Positions 1-9,306 of a stretch of 64,000 nucleotides of DNA are shown here, in pieces. Source of the DNA: Caldilineaceae bacterium. GTDB taxonomy: Bacteria > Chloroflexota > Anaerolineae > Caldilineales > Caldilineaceae. Every line of letters starts with the position of its first letter. Within the stretch, counting starts at the first letter, position 1. A program made the position numbers and the translations under genes. The notes beneath the pieces were generated by a model. It had not been told where the DNA came from and made no database searches. It was given only the letters and a program-made list of their open reading frames with translations. The stretch spans positions 930,001 to 994,000 of the forward strand of contig JADLDO010000028.1 of NCBI GenBank assembly GCA_020846635.1, written 5' to 3'.

Positions 1-2059
1 CGGTGACCCAGACCGGGATGGCGCTGCCATTGTTGACGCCGTTCCCCGTTGCGTTTACTACAACGGGCGCGTCGTTGACCGGAGTGACGCGCACAGTGAC
101 CTGTGCCGCCTCTGCCAGTTGCAGCCCCGCGCCATCAATGACTTGCAGCGCAAAGTGATCTTCGCCAAAGAAGTTCACTTCGGGTTGGTAGGAGATGACG
201 TTGTTGTGGATGCTCGCCACGCCGTGGCTCGCCTGTGCAGCCAAAACGACCGTATGCGTGTCACCGGGGTCCGGGTCGATGATGTCGAGCGTGATGCCCT
301 CCAGCAGCGTATCCTCCGCGGTTGTCACCGTGAGATCGGCGGCGATAGGCACCGTCATCGTCACCGGATCCGTTGCGATGGGGTCAAAGGTCGCCGTGAT
401 TGTGCGCGCTGTGTAGAGCGCCACGGTTGCTGTCACCCCCGCACGCGCATCCACCCCCATCCAACCGGCAAAATGATAGCCCGCCGCGGGATGAGGCGTT
501 AGCTCGACCAGGGTTGTCGCGGGGTAAAGCGTGCTGCCATCCAGCGGCGCACCTGGCGGCTCACTGCTGACTGTGCCGCCCACAGCGTGGATGGTGAGCG
601 GTACGGATTGGGGTGGAGCGATTTGGCGGCGAAAGAGGTTGATGGAGCCAGGGGGCACGTCCAGTCCATAGGCTTCCGTGGTCGTCCAAAACGCAAAGCG
701 TCCATCGGCGCTTAGCCCGCCGCTTTCCACAGGCGCACTGCTTGGCGTCGCGGCTTCCACCCAATTGACAGTTGTCCAGCCCTCAGGATGGAACGGCGCG
801 CTGCGCTGGATCAGCAGATCATCGACTGGACGCAGGTCGCCATGCGCCACCCAGGCCACTTGGCTGTGTGCGGCGGGGGGGATCAGCGGATCCCATGCCA
901 GGTCGAGCAGCGTGGGCTCTGTTATCGAATAGGCGTGGCTCATCCAGATCAGATGACGGTCGCTGCTATTCGCATAGTCGCCCACGGAAAGATAGAGATC
1001 CTGCCCTGGGTGGCTGTCGCCGCTGCCAGGAATATCATCTGCGCTGACAAAGGCGATCTGATCGCGCCAGGGGGCAATGCGCGCCAAACGTGCGCCTTGC
1101 GGTGTCAACAGGGCCGCGCCATCGCCCATGCGATTGATGGCAACCATGCTGCGCGCGTTGGGGTCAAGGCTGCCATCTGCCAAAACGCCTAGCTGTGCCA
1201 ACAGCACGTCGGCGCTTGTTCCGTTGCCAGCTAATTCGGGCAGCAGATTCATCGCACGCGTCAACCAGACCACCGCGCGCCCATCTTGCCGGATCGAGGG
1301 GTTGAAAGAGGCGCGGTCGCCCGTGGTGGAGCCGTCTGTGGTGACGCTCAGGAGGTGAATTTGTGCGGGAGTATCAAAAAAGTCGCCGTTATGGTCCGGG
1401 TCCAAATCGGCCAAGAAGATATCTTCTGCTTGATTGCCGTCGCTGATTCCCGCCACGAACTCAGCAAAGGCACTGGCAAAGACCACGTAGCGCCCGCTGA
1501 AATCGGCATCGATCTGGGTGAAGTTCTGAGTGATATTGGTCAGATTGGCGGGCACACCGTCAACATCCCGGCTGATCAGCGCCAGGCGTCCCGTTGCCAG
1601 ATCTTTCACATAGAGGTTGAGATGACTGCGTAAGGCTCCTGTGGCAAGATTTCCGGCGAAGCTGCGGAAGTAGACATAACGTCCATTGCCGGAAAGAGCC
1701 GCCCGATCACTGGCGTGGTCAGCTTGTTCGCCCGCGGGGCCAGTGCTCACCCGCTGCACATGACCTGCCTGCCAGACGAAGATGTCCGAGCTGCCATTTG
1801 TATCGCCAGGGACAAGCCGGTTACTGCCCGAATCAAAGAGTACCACCTGTCCATCCACCGACGCGTCACCCCAGCGTATGCCTCCGTCGATGCAAGGCGC
1901 AGGCACGCCCAACGCCGTGGCACAACTTTGTACCGGGCGTGGGCTCATCAGGTCGGGTGGGGAGAGAGCCGCGTCTATCGCGGCTCTCTCCCCCATCATG
2001 GCAGCAAATGTGAATGACGGTAATAAGCAAAGGTAAAGCAAAATTCGATGGATGACCAT
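1..2059 (-). CDS. Secreted beta-propeller / InlB-repeat / cadherin-like protein, 3' end outside window (partial)
   Basis: An open minus-strand frame runs from the ATG at 2059 to the left edge (about 686 codons) without a stop; I translated it by hand. Residues 1-20 form a signal peptide (hydrophobic core, FAA-type end). About residues 40-450 hold repeated blocks such as GRYVYF, GRYVVFAS and RAVVWLT around short strands, the look of PD40/TolB-like propeller repeats. Roughly residues 485-555 resemble a divergent InlB-type repeat (YHFAGW, TITATF). The last part matches a tandem-95 cadherin-like repeat (ISYQP, FFGED, VTPVNDAPV). It probably acts on the cell surface in adhesion or matrix formation; no enzymatic motif is visible. 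It lies 45 bp downstream of the DUF5667-like gene and may be co-transcribed with it. Confidence 0.8.
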   Translation of the reverse strand, partial: MVIHRILLYLCLLPSFTFAAMMGERAAIDAALSPPDLMSPRPVQSCATALGVPAPCIDGGIRWGDASVDGQVVLFDSGSNRLVPGDTNGSSDIFVWQAGHVQRVSTGPAGEQADHASDRAALSGNGRYVYFRSFAGNLATGALRSHLNLYVKDLATGRLALISRDVDGVPANLTNITQNFTQIDADFSGRYVVFASAFAEFVAGISDGNQAEDIFLADLDPDHNGDFFDTPAQIHLLSVTTDGSTTGDRASFNPSIRQDGRAVVWLTRAMNLLPELAGNGTSADVLLAQLGVLADGSLDPNARSMVAINRMGDGAALLTPQGARLARIAPWRDQIAFVSADDIPGSGDSHPGQDLYLSVGDYANSSDRHLIWMSHAYSITEPTLLDLAWDPLIPPAAHSQVAWVAHGDLRPVDDLLIQRSAPFHPEGWTTVNWVEAATPSSAPVESGGLSADGRFAFWTTTEAYGLDVPPGSINLFRRQIAPPQSVPLTIHAVGGTVSSEPPGAPLDGSTLYPATTLVELTPHPAAGYHFAGWMGVDARAGVTATVALYTARTITATFDPIATDPVTMTVPIAADLTVTTAEDTLLEGITLDIIDPDPGDTHTVVLAAQASHGVASIHNNVISYQPEVNFFGEDHFALQVIDGAGLQLAEAAQVTVRVTPVNDAPVVVNATGNGVNNGSAIPVWVT

Positions 2060-2104
2060 GCTGTGATGCCTTCGGGGGTGGCGTTAGGCTTGCTTTTTGC
2101 TTTG

Positions 2105-4540
2105 TCACTGCGACTGATCCGGCTCCCCTTCATCAGTCGCTTCGGCTGTCTCTGTTGGCGACTCTGGATCCGGCGGCACTGGTGTATCCGTTAGCTCCGG
2201 TTCCGGGGTTTCCGTGAGCATCTCCGTGTCCGGCGGTACGGATGTATCCGCTGATGCAACTGTGGCCGTTTCGGTCGGTGGCTCTGTATCCGACGGAACC
2301 GATGTGTCCGTTGGCTCAGGGGTTGGGGTTTCCGTGGGCAACGGTGTATCGGTTGGCACAGGTGTCGGCGTCTCTGTCGGCAGCAATGTATCAGTCGGTT
2401 CGGGCGTCGGTGTCTCCGTCGGCAGCGGCGTATCAGTCGGTTCAGGTGTTGGCGTCTCTGTCGGCAGCGGCGTATCCGTTGGCTCAGATATCGGTGTCTC
2501 CGTTGGCAGCTCTGTAGCGGTTGGCTCAACCGTTGGCGTCTCCGTCGGCACTGATGTAGCGGTTGGTTCAACCGTGGGTGTTTCTGTCGGCATCACTGTA
2601 GCGGTTGGTTCAACCGTTGGCGTCTCTGTCGGCATCACTGTAGCGGTTGGCTCGACTGTTGGTTCGTCCGTTGCTGTCTCTGTCGGCACTGATGTAGCGG
2701 TTGCCTCAACCGTAGGTGTCAGGGTTGCGCTGGCTGCTGCCGTTGGCGTCTCGGTCGGGGTCTCGGTAGCTGTGGGCAGCAAGATCGGCGTCTCTGTTGG
2801 CAAAGCTGTCGCTGTCTGCTCCACTGCCGGTGTGGTTGTGGGCAGAACCGTGGGCGTCAAGGTACTTGCCGGTGTCGCTGTGGGGACCAAGATCAGCAGC
2901 TCTGTGGGCGATGGCGTTGCTGTCGCGTTCGGTGTGGCTGTTGGCCGCGGTGTATTCGTCGCAAGCGGTGTGCGCGAAGAAGTGGGCGTGATCGTGGGTC
3001 TTGCCGTTGCTGTGGAGACTGGCGCCGGTGTATTCGTGACCGTAGGCAGCAAAATCGGCGAAGTGGCTTCCGAACTCGTAGCCGTCGCCCTCACCATCGC
3101 CACAGGATCCAATGGACTTTCGGCGACAAGGGTAGACGTAGGTGTTTGTAGCGCCAATCGTACCTCGCCTGTCGGCGTGGCGGGGATTGGACCAGGGCCA
3201 AGCAATTCGTCTATGCCTGCGATCGACAGTGCGGATGGTGTGTTGGCAACTACCGGTTCGCCAATGGGTCGGGCGGTTGTCGCCGTGGCCTGGGGTCGCG
3301 GTCTGGCTGTGGTCGGCAGCAATGCAATAGCTGCCGGCTGCACATCTTGCTCTGTAGATGATGCGTTAGATGTGGTCGAAGGCTGTAGTTCCTCGGTGCC
3401 CCCTGCGGCGTTCAGTTCCGTGGGCGCTGGGGGGGTGGCTGATAGAAGGACGTTGGGCGCTGGAAGTGTCGCAGCGGGCGATGCAATGGCGAGCAGTTCT
3501 GTCGCATCGGGCGTTGCTGTCACAGTGGGAACCAGCGCAACTGCGTTGTCTGGATTCGACAGAACCGACTCCACAATTGCCAACGGCTCGGCCAATGCCG
3601 CGGCCACGCTGCTGCTCTCACCACTACTTTTTTGATAGAGTTTAAGCTGCTGCGACCAGCTCTTTAGTAACTTCTCACGCTGAAGTTCCGGCATTAGCAC
3701 AGCGTTTGCCAGTGCCGCCTGGGCTTCGACCTTAACCTCTGCTTCCACCGCAGCGACCGCTGTGGGGTCCGGCGAGCGACCACTCTTTTCCATGAGCGTC
3801 AACTCTCGCACCCGACGCTCGACTTGGCCCATGTGCCAGGCCGCAGGTTCGCCAAAAGTTTTGACCACCATGCCTTGCACTTCTTCGCTGCCACGTTTGA
3901 TGGGATAGTAGACATCGCCAGGTAGACTGAGCGCCGCCGTGTTGAGCACAAGCGCAACCATCAGCACGATGGATGCCGCTGTAACCGCCAACGACATGCC
4001 CGCTCCATGGATACGCCGTGACAGCCGCCACGACGCAGGGGATTCCGGCACATGGCCCCATCGCCGGGTTGGAAATAAGAATAATTTCGCGCTGCTCACC
4101 CGAATGACGATTGGTGGCACAATGGTGAGGGCAGTTTGCGCCATGTGTGACCAGCGCTTTCGCTCTGCCCGCGCCACAAACGCACGCGCATGCACAAGCG
4201 CGGCGCGCGCCATCCTCCGCTCGGGCAGGCTGTAGAGTTCCGCCAATGCCCGCAGCAGGGGTTCTAGTCTGTCTGCATACCCTGTATAGTCGTCTAGAAA
4301 ATAGCCGACGCTTTTCTCATCTTCAACGGATTCAATGACTTCAATGCAGGAAGCCAGAATCGCTTCAATGAGCGTTGCGTGCGAGGTTTGGGAGTGACGT
4401 AGGTTGTGCGCCTGTGCTACCAATCGGAGCAGGGGCTCGAGCCTATCGGCATACTCTGGATGAGCAGCGAGACACGACTCAACGCTATTTCCATGACCAA
4501 TGGCTACAATGCAAGACGCCAAGATGGCTTCGACGGTCAT
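2105..4540 (-). CDS. DUF5667-like membrane protein with duplicated N-terminal motif and Pro/Thr-rich repeat tail
   Basis: 811 residues. The N-terminus carries two copies of a roughly 55-residue unit (about residues 4-40 and 58-97), each with AILASCI followed by [11 protein letters not shown] transmembrane helix lies at about residues 181-205. It is followed by a segment ([15 protein letters not shown], then a helical stretch to about 330) of the DUF5667 type known from Chloroflexota. From about residue 340 to the end the protein is low complexity, built largely of 14-residue units of the form PTETPTxEPTxTxx. I infer an envelope protein with a short cytosolic regulatory N-terminus and an extended extracellular stalk. 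Function is unknown. The start lacks a clear Shine-Dalgarno; the frame begins at an ATG. Confidence 0.8.
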   Translation of the reverse strand: MTVEAILASCIVAIGHGNSVESCLAAHPEYADRLEPLLRLVAQAHNLRHSQTSHATLIEAILASCIEVIESVEDEKSVGYFLDDYTGYADRLEPLLRALAELYSLPERRMARAALVHARAFVARAERKRWSHMAQTALTIVPPIVIRVSSAKLFLFPTRRWGHVPESPASWRLSRRIHGAGMSLAVTAASIVLMVALVLNTAALSLPGDVYYPIKRGSEEVQGMVVKTFGEPAAWHMGQVERRVRELTLMEKSGRSPDPTAVAAVEAEVKVEAQAALANAVLMPELQREKLLKSWSQQLKLYQKSSGESSSVAAALAEPLAIVESVLSNPDNAVALVPTVTATPDATELLAIASPAATLPAPNVLLSATPPAPTELNAAGGTEELQPSTTSNASSTEQDVQPAAIALLPTTARPRPQATATTARPIGEPVVANTPSALSIAGIDELLGPGPIPATPTGEVRLALQTPTSTLVAESPLDPVAMVRATATSSEATSPILLPTVTNTPAPVSTATARPTITPTSSRTPLATNTPRPTATPNATATPSPTELLILVPTATPASTLTPTVLPTTTPAVEQTATALPTETPILLPTATETPTETPTAAASATLTPTVEATATSVPTETATDEPTVEPTATVMPTETPTVEPTATVMPTETPTVEPTATSVPTETPTVEPTATELPTETPISEPTDTPLPTETPTPEPTDTPLPTETPTPEPTDTLLPTETPTPVPTDTPLPTETPTPEPTDTSVPSDTEPPTETATVASADTSVPPDTEMLTETPEPELTDTPVPPDPESPTETAEATDEGEPDQSQ
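2140..3060 (-). repeat. Degenerate 42-bp coding minisatellite
   Basis: This part of the DUF5667-like gene consists of imperfect 42-bp units encoding PTETPTxEPTxTxx. Neighbouring units around 2370-2480 and 2540-2660 are almost identical at DNA level, so unit number may vary by slippage. The same composition creates a long stop-free frame on the opposite strand that is not a gene. Confidence 0.75.
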
Positions 4541-4762
4541 ATAGGGTTAGGTGCCGCTTTTGTCAGTGAAATCGTCCAAACGAGAATGCCGCTGGCGAGT
4601 CCATCCTCACCAGATACAGAAATCAGTCAGAACGCGCTTTTTGGCTTTCAGGGGAGCCGGGCCAGTTTTCGGAAGTTTCTCTCCTCCCGGAAAGCTGTCA
4701 ATGGCCGTTGAGGTGTGGGGTTTACCTGTTACAGACAATCGGCCTATCCATTACCGATCTAT

Positions 4763-4791
4763 ACACTACCGACACTGCTAGCATATGTCAA
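4763..4791 (-). promoter_or_regulatory. Candidate sigma-70 promoter for the DUF5667-like gene
   Basis: On the minus strand TTGACA (4786-4791) is followed after 17 bp by TAGTGT (4763-4768). The -35 is perfect and the -10 partial. The rest of the 307-bp gap 4541-4847 shows no gene; it would be a leader of about 215 nt. Confidence 0.45.
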
Positions 4792-4847
4792 GATGGCCTA
4801 ACTGTCAACTCCTTTTGAAAACCTTTTGAGAATTCAGGGGTGCATTA

Positions 4848-5381
4848 TCAAGAATCCGACCAACTCACCGCTGAATAGATCTCGCGCAGAAAGCGGCTTG
4901 GGTGGGTTGCTAACAACTCTGTGTGCTGAAAGCCGCTCTCTCGGCTCAGTTGCGCCCATGTGGCGTAGGAGAATGGATAGGGAACCCACGGATTCCCCTG
5001 GTCGCTATTATATTCTACCATGAGCAACCTGCCCTCCGGCTTAAGATAACTACGGATATGGGCAAGGGTGCCTTCTTTGTTGCGGATGAAGTGCAGCGAA
5101 TTCGTCATGACAATGCCATCGAGCGCGGGCAGCTCTAGCGGGCGGTCGAAGTCGCCTACAAGAGAATGTAACGCCACTTGGGGGAATCGCTCCTGCATCG
5201 CTCTTGCCAGGTGGCGCAACGCACTTTGGTTGCGATCCACTGCATAGATTGTCCCTGTCTCCCCAATGAGTTCTGCCAGCGCCAGCGTAAACGCGCCGTC
5301 GCCTGCTCCCAAGTCGGCCCAAACGCCGCCCGGCTGCGCAATGCCTTTGCTCAGTAATCTTACATGATCCTGATGATTCAT
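4848..5381 (-). CDS. Class I SAM-dependent methyltransferase
   Basis: 177 residues with the Rossmann methyltransferase pattern: motif I WADLGAGDGAFTLAL at about residues 20-34, an acidic residue after strand 2 (AVDRNQSA), a motif IV region TNSLHF and the post-motif KPEGRLLMVEY. The length and layout fit the UbiE/Methyltransf_25 type. It lacks extra substrate-binding domains, so the substrate cannot be named. It is a single gene, divergent from the ABC importer operon with a 427-bp gap (5382-5808) between them in which I see no other gene and no convincing promoter. Confidence 0.85.
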   Translation of the reverse strand: MNHQDHVRLLSKGIAQPGGVWADLGAGDGAFTLALAELIGETGTIYAVDRNQSALRHLARAMQERFPQVALHSLVGDFDRPLELPALDGIVMTNSLHFIRNKEGTLAHIRSYLKPEGRLLMVEYNSDQGNPWVPYPFSYATWAQLSRESGFQHTELLATHPSRFLREIYSAVSWSDS

Positions 5382-5808
5382 TTAGCCTTACCCCAATTCC
5401 ACTTGCGTTCCGGCTTGCTATATTCCCTCTGGGCAATGACTTTGTCCCGACCGTGAGGTGCTCCCTAGACCCACAGAAATGTTGCTCTATCAATTTGGAC
5501 GTGATAGACTACTGCGGCATAATCTACGGACACGATTGCTCTATCTGCCCAAGTTGCGTCCACATGCTACTGCGCTAACTCTTTTCATCACTTTCATCAC
5601 TTCTCGAAACACGAACAGACTCTGAGACGATTGCCCGCCTACGGCTAGACATCCGGCCCGCTGCTTACCTTTCTAAGCACGTCCTTCAATGCCCCCTCTG
5701 TACCTGCCATTTTGGCTCGTATGATACTGTAACGCAACCGTTGAGCAAGTCTACTTTTCACCATCTATTCGTAACTAACTCGTATCCAATTTATATTCAG
5801 GAGGAAAA

Positions 5809-7197
5809 ATGCACACCAACTCCCCTTTGCGATCTTCTGCCCTCTCGCGGCGCAGCTTTCTGCGTGGCGCAGCAGCAAGCGCAGCCCTTGTCTTGGCGGC
5901 ATGTGCTGCGCCGGCGGGTGCGCCCGCGCCAGGCAGCAGCGAGAGCGGTTCACCCAGCGAAGAGCCGATTGTCCTGCGCTTGCATATGCGTGCAGGCAGT
6001 GAAACATCCGAACCGTCGATCTATGTGCAGCGCCCCGCCGAATTCACCGAAGAAACCGGCGTCCAAGTGCAGTTAGAGCCGATCCCATCAGAGGAATATT
6101 GGGCCAAGATCGAGACATTGGCAGCTTCTAACACGTTGGGCGACAATATGTTTACCGACGAGAAGAACTGGCAGCACAGCCGCGCGGTTCATTTTGGGCT
6201 GCTCCAAGAGATCGATGACTTCATGGCATCGGAAAATGTCAGCCGTGACGAGTGGCTGCCTGGCGTCTTTGCCACCTGTATCGTCAATGGCAAGGTCTAT
6301 GGCCTGCCCAAGACCGGACATCCAGCTCATGCCTTCCTCTTTATCAACAACGATATGTTGGAGGAGGCCGGGATCGAAGTCCCCACGGACGGCAGCACAA
6401 CCTCTTGGGAGCAATATCGCGAATGGGCCAATCTGCTTGCCACAGGCGAACCGGACGCTCGCGATGTCTATGGCTTCCATATGCCCACCAACAATATCCA
6501 GATGATTATCAACTCCATTCGCACTTTTGGTGGCTGGGAATTGACCGAAGACGGCACACAGTCCCCCGTCATGGATGATGGTTGGAAGGGTTCAATCGGC
6601 TTTGCCCATGCGCTCTATCAAGAAGATAAGACCATGCCGTTGGCAGCCAATATTGGCACGGGCGGCGTGGTGGGGCTCTTTGCGTCCAGCCGCCTGCCCT
6701 TGATGGCGACCGCGCGCAGCACCTATAGCCAAGTGCTGGAGGCAGTGGGGCCGGAAGATGGCAGCACCGGCGGCTTCCGCTGGAGCTATATCGGGCTGGC
6801 AATGGGGCCGAACTTCAACGGCTGGGGCGCAAGCTTGAATACCCACGCCGGAACAACGCAATCGCAACACAAGTTGGAGAGCTTCAAGCTGACCTATGCG
6901 CTCTCTGATGCGCGCTTTGCCTATCTAACTGCCCATGACATTGGCTTCCTCGTCGGTCGCGCCAATGAGCTAGACGAGATCGGGGACGCTGCGGATAACG
7001 CCTTTATCCAGTTGCAGTTCCAAGAGTATTCTAAGGGCGTGCCCTATCGCATCGGGGCCAACTATCGCGGGCTGGAGTGGGAGCAGATCATCCGCAATAC
7101 GACGGACCTGGTCTACTTGGGCGAACGCCAGCCGGACGATGCGTTCTTTGCGGAATTAGAGACCGCACTCAACGACCTGTTGGCGCGGCCTGTCTAG
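5809..7197 (+). CDS. Carbohydrate ABC transporter substrate-binding lipoprotein (Tat-exported)
   Basis: 462 residues. The N-terminus has a twin-arginine motif (SRRSFLRG, residues 13-20) followed by a hydrophobic stretch and a lipobox ending at Cys32 (VLAAC), so it is predicted to be exported folded and lipid-anchored. The remainder has the family 1 solute-binding pattern (QEIDDF, then VNGKVYGLPKTGHP with the typical aspartate/lysine-rich early lobe). A strong ribosome site AGGAGG sits 5 nt before the ATG. It is first in an operon with two permeases and mannonate dehydratase, which suggests a uronic-acid or uronide ligand. No ATPase gene is nearby, so a shared MsiK/MalK-type ATPase is expected elsewhere. 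Confidence 0.9.
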   Translation: MHTNSPLRSSALSRRSFLRGAAASAALVLAACAAPAGAPAPGSSESGSPSEEPIVLRLHMRAGSETSEPSIYVQRPAEFTEETGVQVQLEPIPSEEYWAKIETLAASNTLGDNMFTDEKNWQHSRAVHFGLLQEIDDFMASENVSRDEWLPGVFATCIVNGKVYGLPKTGHPAHAFLFINNDMLEEAGIEVPTDGSTTSWEQYREWANLLATGEPDARDVYGFHMPTNNIQMIINSIRTFGGWELTEDGTQSPVMDDGWKGSIGFAHALYQEDKTMPLAANIGTGGVVGLFASSRLPLMATARSTYSQVLEAVGPEDGSTGGFRWSYIGLAMGPNFNGWGASLNTHAGTTQSQHKLESFKLTYALSDARFAYLTAHDIGFLVGRANELDEIGDAADNAFIQLQFQEYSKGVPYRIGANYRGLEWEQIIRNTTDLVYLGERQPDDAFFAELETALNDLLARPV

Positions 7198-7215
7198 AGC
7201 GCCATTGAAAATGTA

Positions 7216-7261
7216 GATAGAAGCGTTGGGACACGTACGAGTATGCCCCAGCGCTTCTATC
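7216..7261 (+). promoter_or_regulatory. Intercistronic hairpin between binding protein and permease genes
   Basis: Two 15-nt arms (7216-7230 and 7247-7261) pair completely with one G-U pair and a 16-nt loop. There is no T-run after it. Such hairpins after binding-protein genes typically stabilise the upstream mRNA and lower read-through, giving more binding protein than permease. Confidence 0.7.
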
Positions 7262-7295
7262 CTTGCTAGAGATAAAGGCTTTGAAAGGAGCAGTG

Positions 7296-8267
7296 ATGGC
7301 GACAAGTAGCCCCCAGGCAGAAATGGTGGGATCAAGGCCGGTCGGTGGACAGACATTCTTGAAGCGAATGGGAATGAGCCGGCGACGCTGGTTAGAGGCA
7401 ACGCAAGGTTATCTGTTTATTACCCCGTGGTTGCTCGGTTTTCTGATCTTTACATTAGGGCCGATGCTGGCGTCGTTTTACTACAGCTTTACGCTCTACA
7501 ATGTGCAGACCGCGCCGCGCTTTACGGGGCTGTATAACTATGATTATGCCTTTAATCAGGACCCGCTCTTTTGGGTATCCGTCCAGCGCACGCTGCTCTG
7601 GTCGCTGATGACGGTGTTTCCATCGCTCATCGGCGCGCTCTTGGCTGCCATCCTGCTCAACCAGCAGTTACGAGGTATGGCCTTCTACCGGACCTTCTTC
7701 TTCCTGCCCCACCTGACCCCCGTGGTTGCCGCGGCAATTCTGTGGACGTGGATCTTGCAGCCGGATATCGGCATCCTCAACACGCTTCTGGACAGGGTTG
7801 GCATCCGCGGGCCGAACTGGTTGCAGGATATTCGTTGGTCGATGCCTGCGCTGGCGATGATTTCTCTATGGACGACCATCGGCGGCAATAAAATGTTGAT
7901 CTTCCTGGCGGGCCTCCAGGGGATTCCCGAATCGCTCTATGAAGCGGCGGATATTGACGGAGCTACAGGAGTGCAAAAGTTCTTCAATATCACTGTGCCG
8001 CTGATCTCGCCTGCCATGTTCTTTAACTTGATACTGGGTGTGATTGCCAGCTTCCAAGTATTCAGCATGGCTTTTGTGACGACCAAAGGCGGCCCGGCCT
8101 ATGCGACCTATTTCTATGCGCTTCATCTCTATCAACAAGCGTTTGTGAGCTTTGATATGGGGTATGGGAGTGCGCTGGCGTGGATCTTCTTTGCCGCGGT
8201 GCTGGCGCTGACACTCTTCCAACTCTGGCTGCAAAAGCGTTGGGTCTATTATGAGAGCGCGGTCTAG
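7296..8267 (+). CDS. Carbohydrate ABC transporter permease (MalF/UgpA type)
   Basis: 323 residues from the ATG at 7296, chosen because AAAGGAG lies just upstream; a TTG at 7263 would add 11 residues and swallow that site. Six hydrophobic segments are visible (for example LFITPWLLGFLIFTLGP near the N-terminus). The cytoplasmic EAA loop reads LYEAADIDGATGVQKFF with the conserved Gly, which docks onto the ATPase. It forms the translocation pore with the next gene. The order binding protein-permease-permease is the usual one for CUT1-type sugar importers. Confidence 0.9.
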   Translation: MATSSPQAEMVGSRPVGGQTFLKRMGMSRRRWLEATQGYLFITPWLLGFLIFTLGPMLASFYYSFTLYNVQTAPRFTGLYNYDYAFNQDPLFWVSVQRTLLWSLMTVFPSLIGALLAAILLNQQLRGMAFYRTFFFLPHLTPVVAAAILWTWILQPDIGILNTLLDRVGIRGPNWLQDIRWSMPALAMISLWTTIGGNKMLIFLAGLQGIPESLYEAADIDGATGVQKFFNITVPLISPAMFFNLILGVIASFQVFSMAFVTTKGGPAYATYFYALHLYQQAFVSFDMGYGSALAWIFFAAVLALTLFQLWLQKRWVYYESAV

Positions 8268-8283
8268 AGAGTAGAGCAAACCC

Positions 8284-9207
8284 ATGCAAGCAACTGTTCC
8301 CAATCCAAGTGCGACCCCATTGCAGCCGTCGCGTACGCCGCGCACAAACATTCATCGCGTGGCCGCGTTTGTCAATCGCAGCATTCTCTATCTGCTGGCA
8401 ATTGCGCTGTCGGCCATGTTCATGTTTCCCTTCTTTTGGACCGTAACAACTTCGCTGAAAAAGCCGATTGAACTGATCAAATTCCCCCCAACCATCCTGC
8501 CCGAATCAGCCCAATGGGTAAACTACACCCAAATTTGGGGGTTGGGAGCAGGGATCAACTTTGGGCAATTCTTTCTCAACAGTGCCATCATCACCTCGCT
8601 GGCACTTGTGGGTCAGATTATCTCAGCCTTTTTAGTCGGCTATGGTTTTGCGCGCTTTCGCTTCCCAGGACGCGAATTCCTCTTTGCCGTCTGTCTAAGC
8701 ACGCTGATCCTGCCGCCCCACGTCACGATCATCCCGCTCTTTGTCCTGTTCCGCGAACTGCGCTGGATTGATACCTTCTTGCCGCTGATCGTGCCGAGCT
8801 TTTTTGGTGGCGGCGCTTTTACCATCTTCCTCGTTCGCCAGTTCATCATGACGCTGCCCATCGAGATCGACGAAGCGGCGTTGATGGATGGATCGAGCCG
8901 TTTGGGTATTCTCTTTCGGATCATTCTGCCCAATTCGGGGCCTGTGATGGCAACCGTGGCGATCTTTGGCTTCATCGGACACTGGAACCAGTTCCTTGAG
9001 CCACTGATCTTCCTCAACAGCGCGCGCAAATATACAGTGCCGTTGGGCTTGTGGTTTCTGCGCGCACAAGAAGGGGAAGCAGGATTGCCTAAGGATAATC
9101 TGCTCATGGCGGGCGCGGTCTTGGCGACGCTGCCCATCATCATTGTCTTCTTTTTTGCACAGAAGTATTTCGTGCGCGGTATTGCCATGAGCGGGTTAAA
9201 GGGATAG
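8284..9207 (+). CDS. Carbohydrate ABC transporter permease (MalG/UgpE type)
   Basis: 307 residues, starting 16 bp after the first permease gene. There are six hydrophobic segments, with the first typical of MalG (LAIALSAMFMFPFFWTVTTSLK). The EAA loop is EIDEAALMDGSSRLGILFRIILP. It is the second membrane subunit of the importer. The short gap and the shared operon support one transport complex. The C-terminus ends RGIAMSGLKG, typical of this family (usually GxxxGAVKG). Confidence 0.9.
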   Translation: MQATVPNPSATPLQPSRTPRTNIHRVAAFVNRSILYLLAIALSAMFMFPFFWTVTTSLKKPIELIKFPPTILPESAQWVNYTQIWGLGAGINFGQFFLNSAIITSLALVGQIISAFLVGYGFARFRFPGREFLFAVCLSTLILPPHVTIIPLFVLFRELRWIDTFLPLIVPSFFGGGAFTIFLVRQFIMTLPIEIDEAALMDGSSRLGILFRIILPNSGPVMATVAIFGFIGHWNQFLEPLIFLNSARKYTVPLGLWFLRAQEGEAGLPKDNLLMAGAVLATLPIIIVFFFAQKYFVRGIAMSGLKG

Positions 9208-9306
9208 AACAGCCGCCATTCGTGTCGCGACACGCGTATTTATAGAAACAGCCATTCATCATTCAGTACCATGCTCAACAACAGCTAGAGAGAATTCTTT
9301 CCTGCC

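Noticed and set aside
119..1633. Several plus-strand frames near the left edge
   Set aside because: They lie over an uninterrupted minus-strand frame with recognisable domains and show no homology pattern of their own.
2214..3635. 473-codon plus-strand frame (Val/Ser/Gly-rich)
   Set aside because: It is the mirror of the Pro/Thr repeat tail of the minus-strand DUF5667-like gene. Its composition is only VSVGxGVSVG-like repeats and it has no ribosome site.
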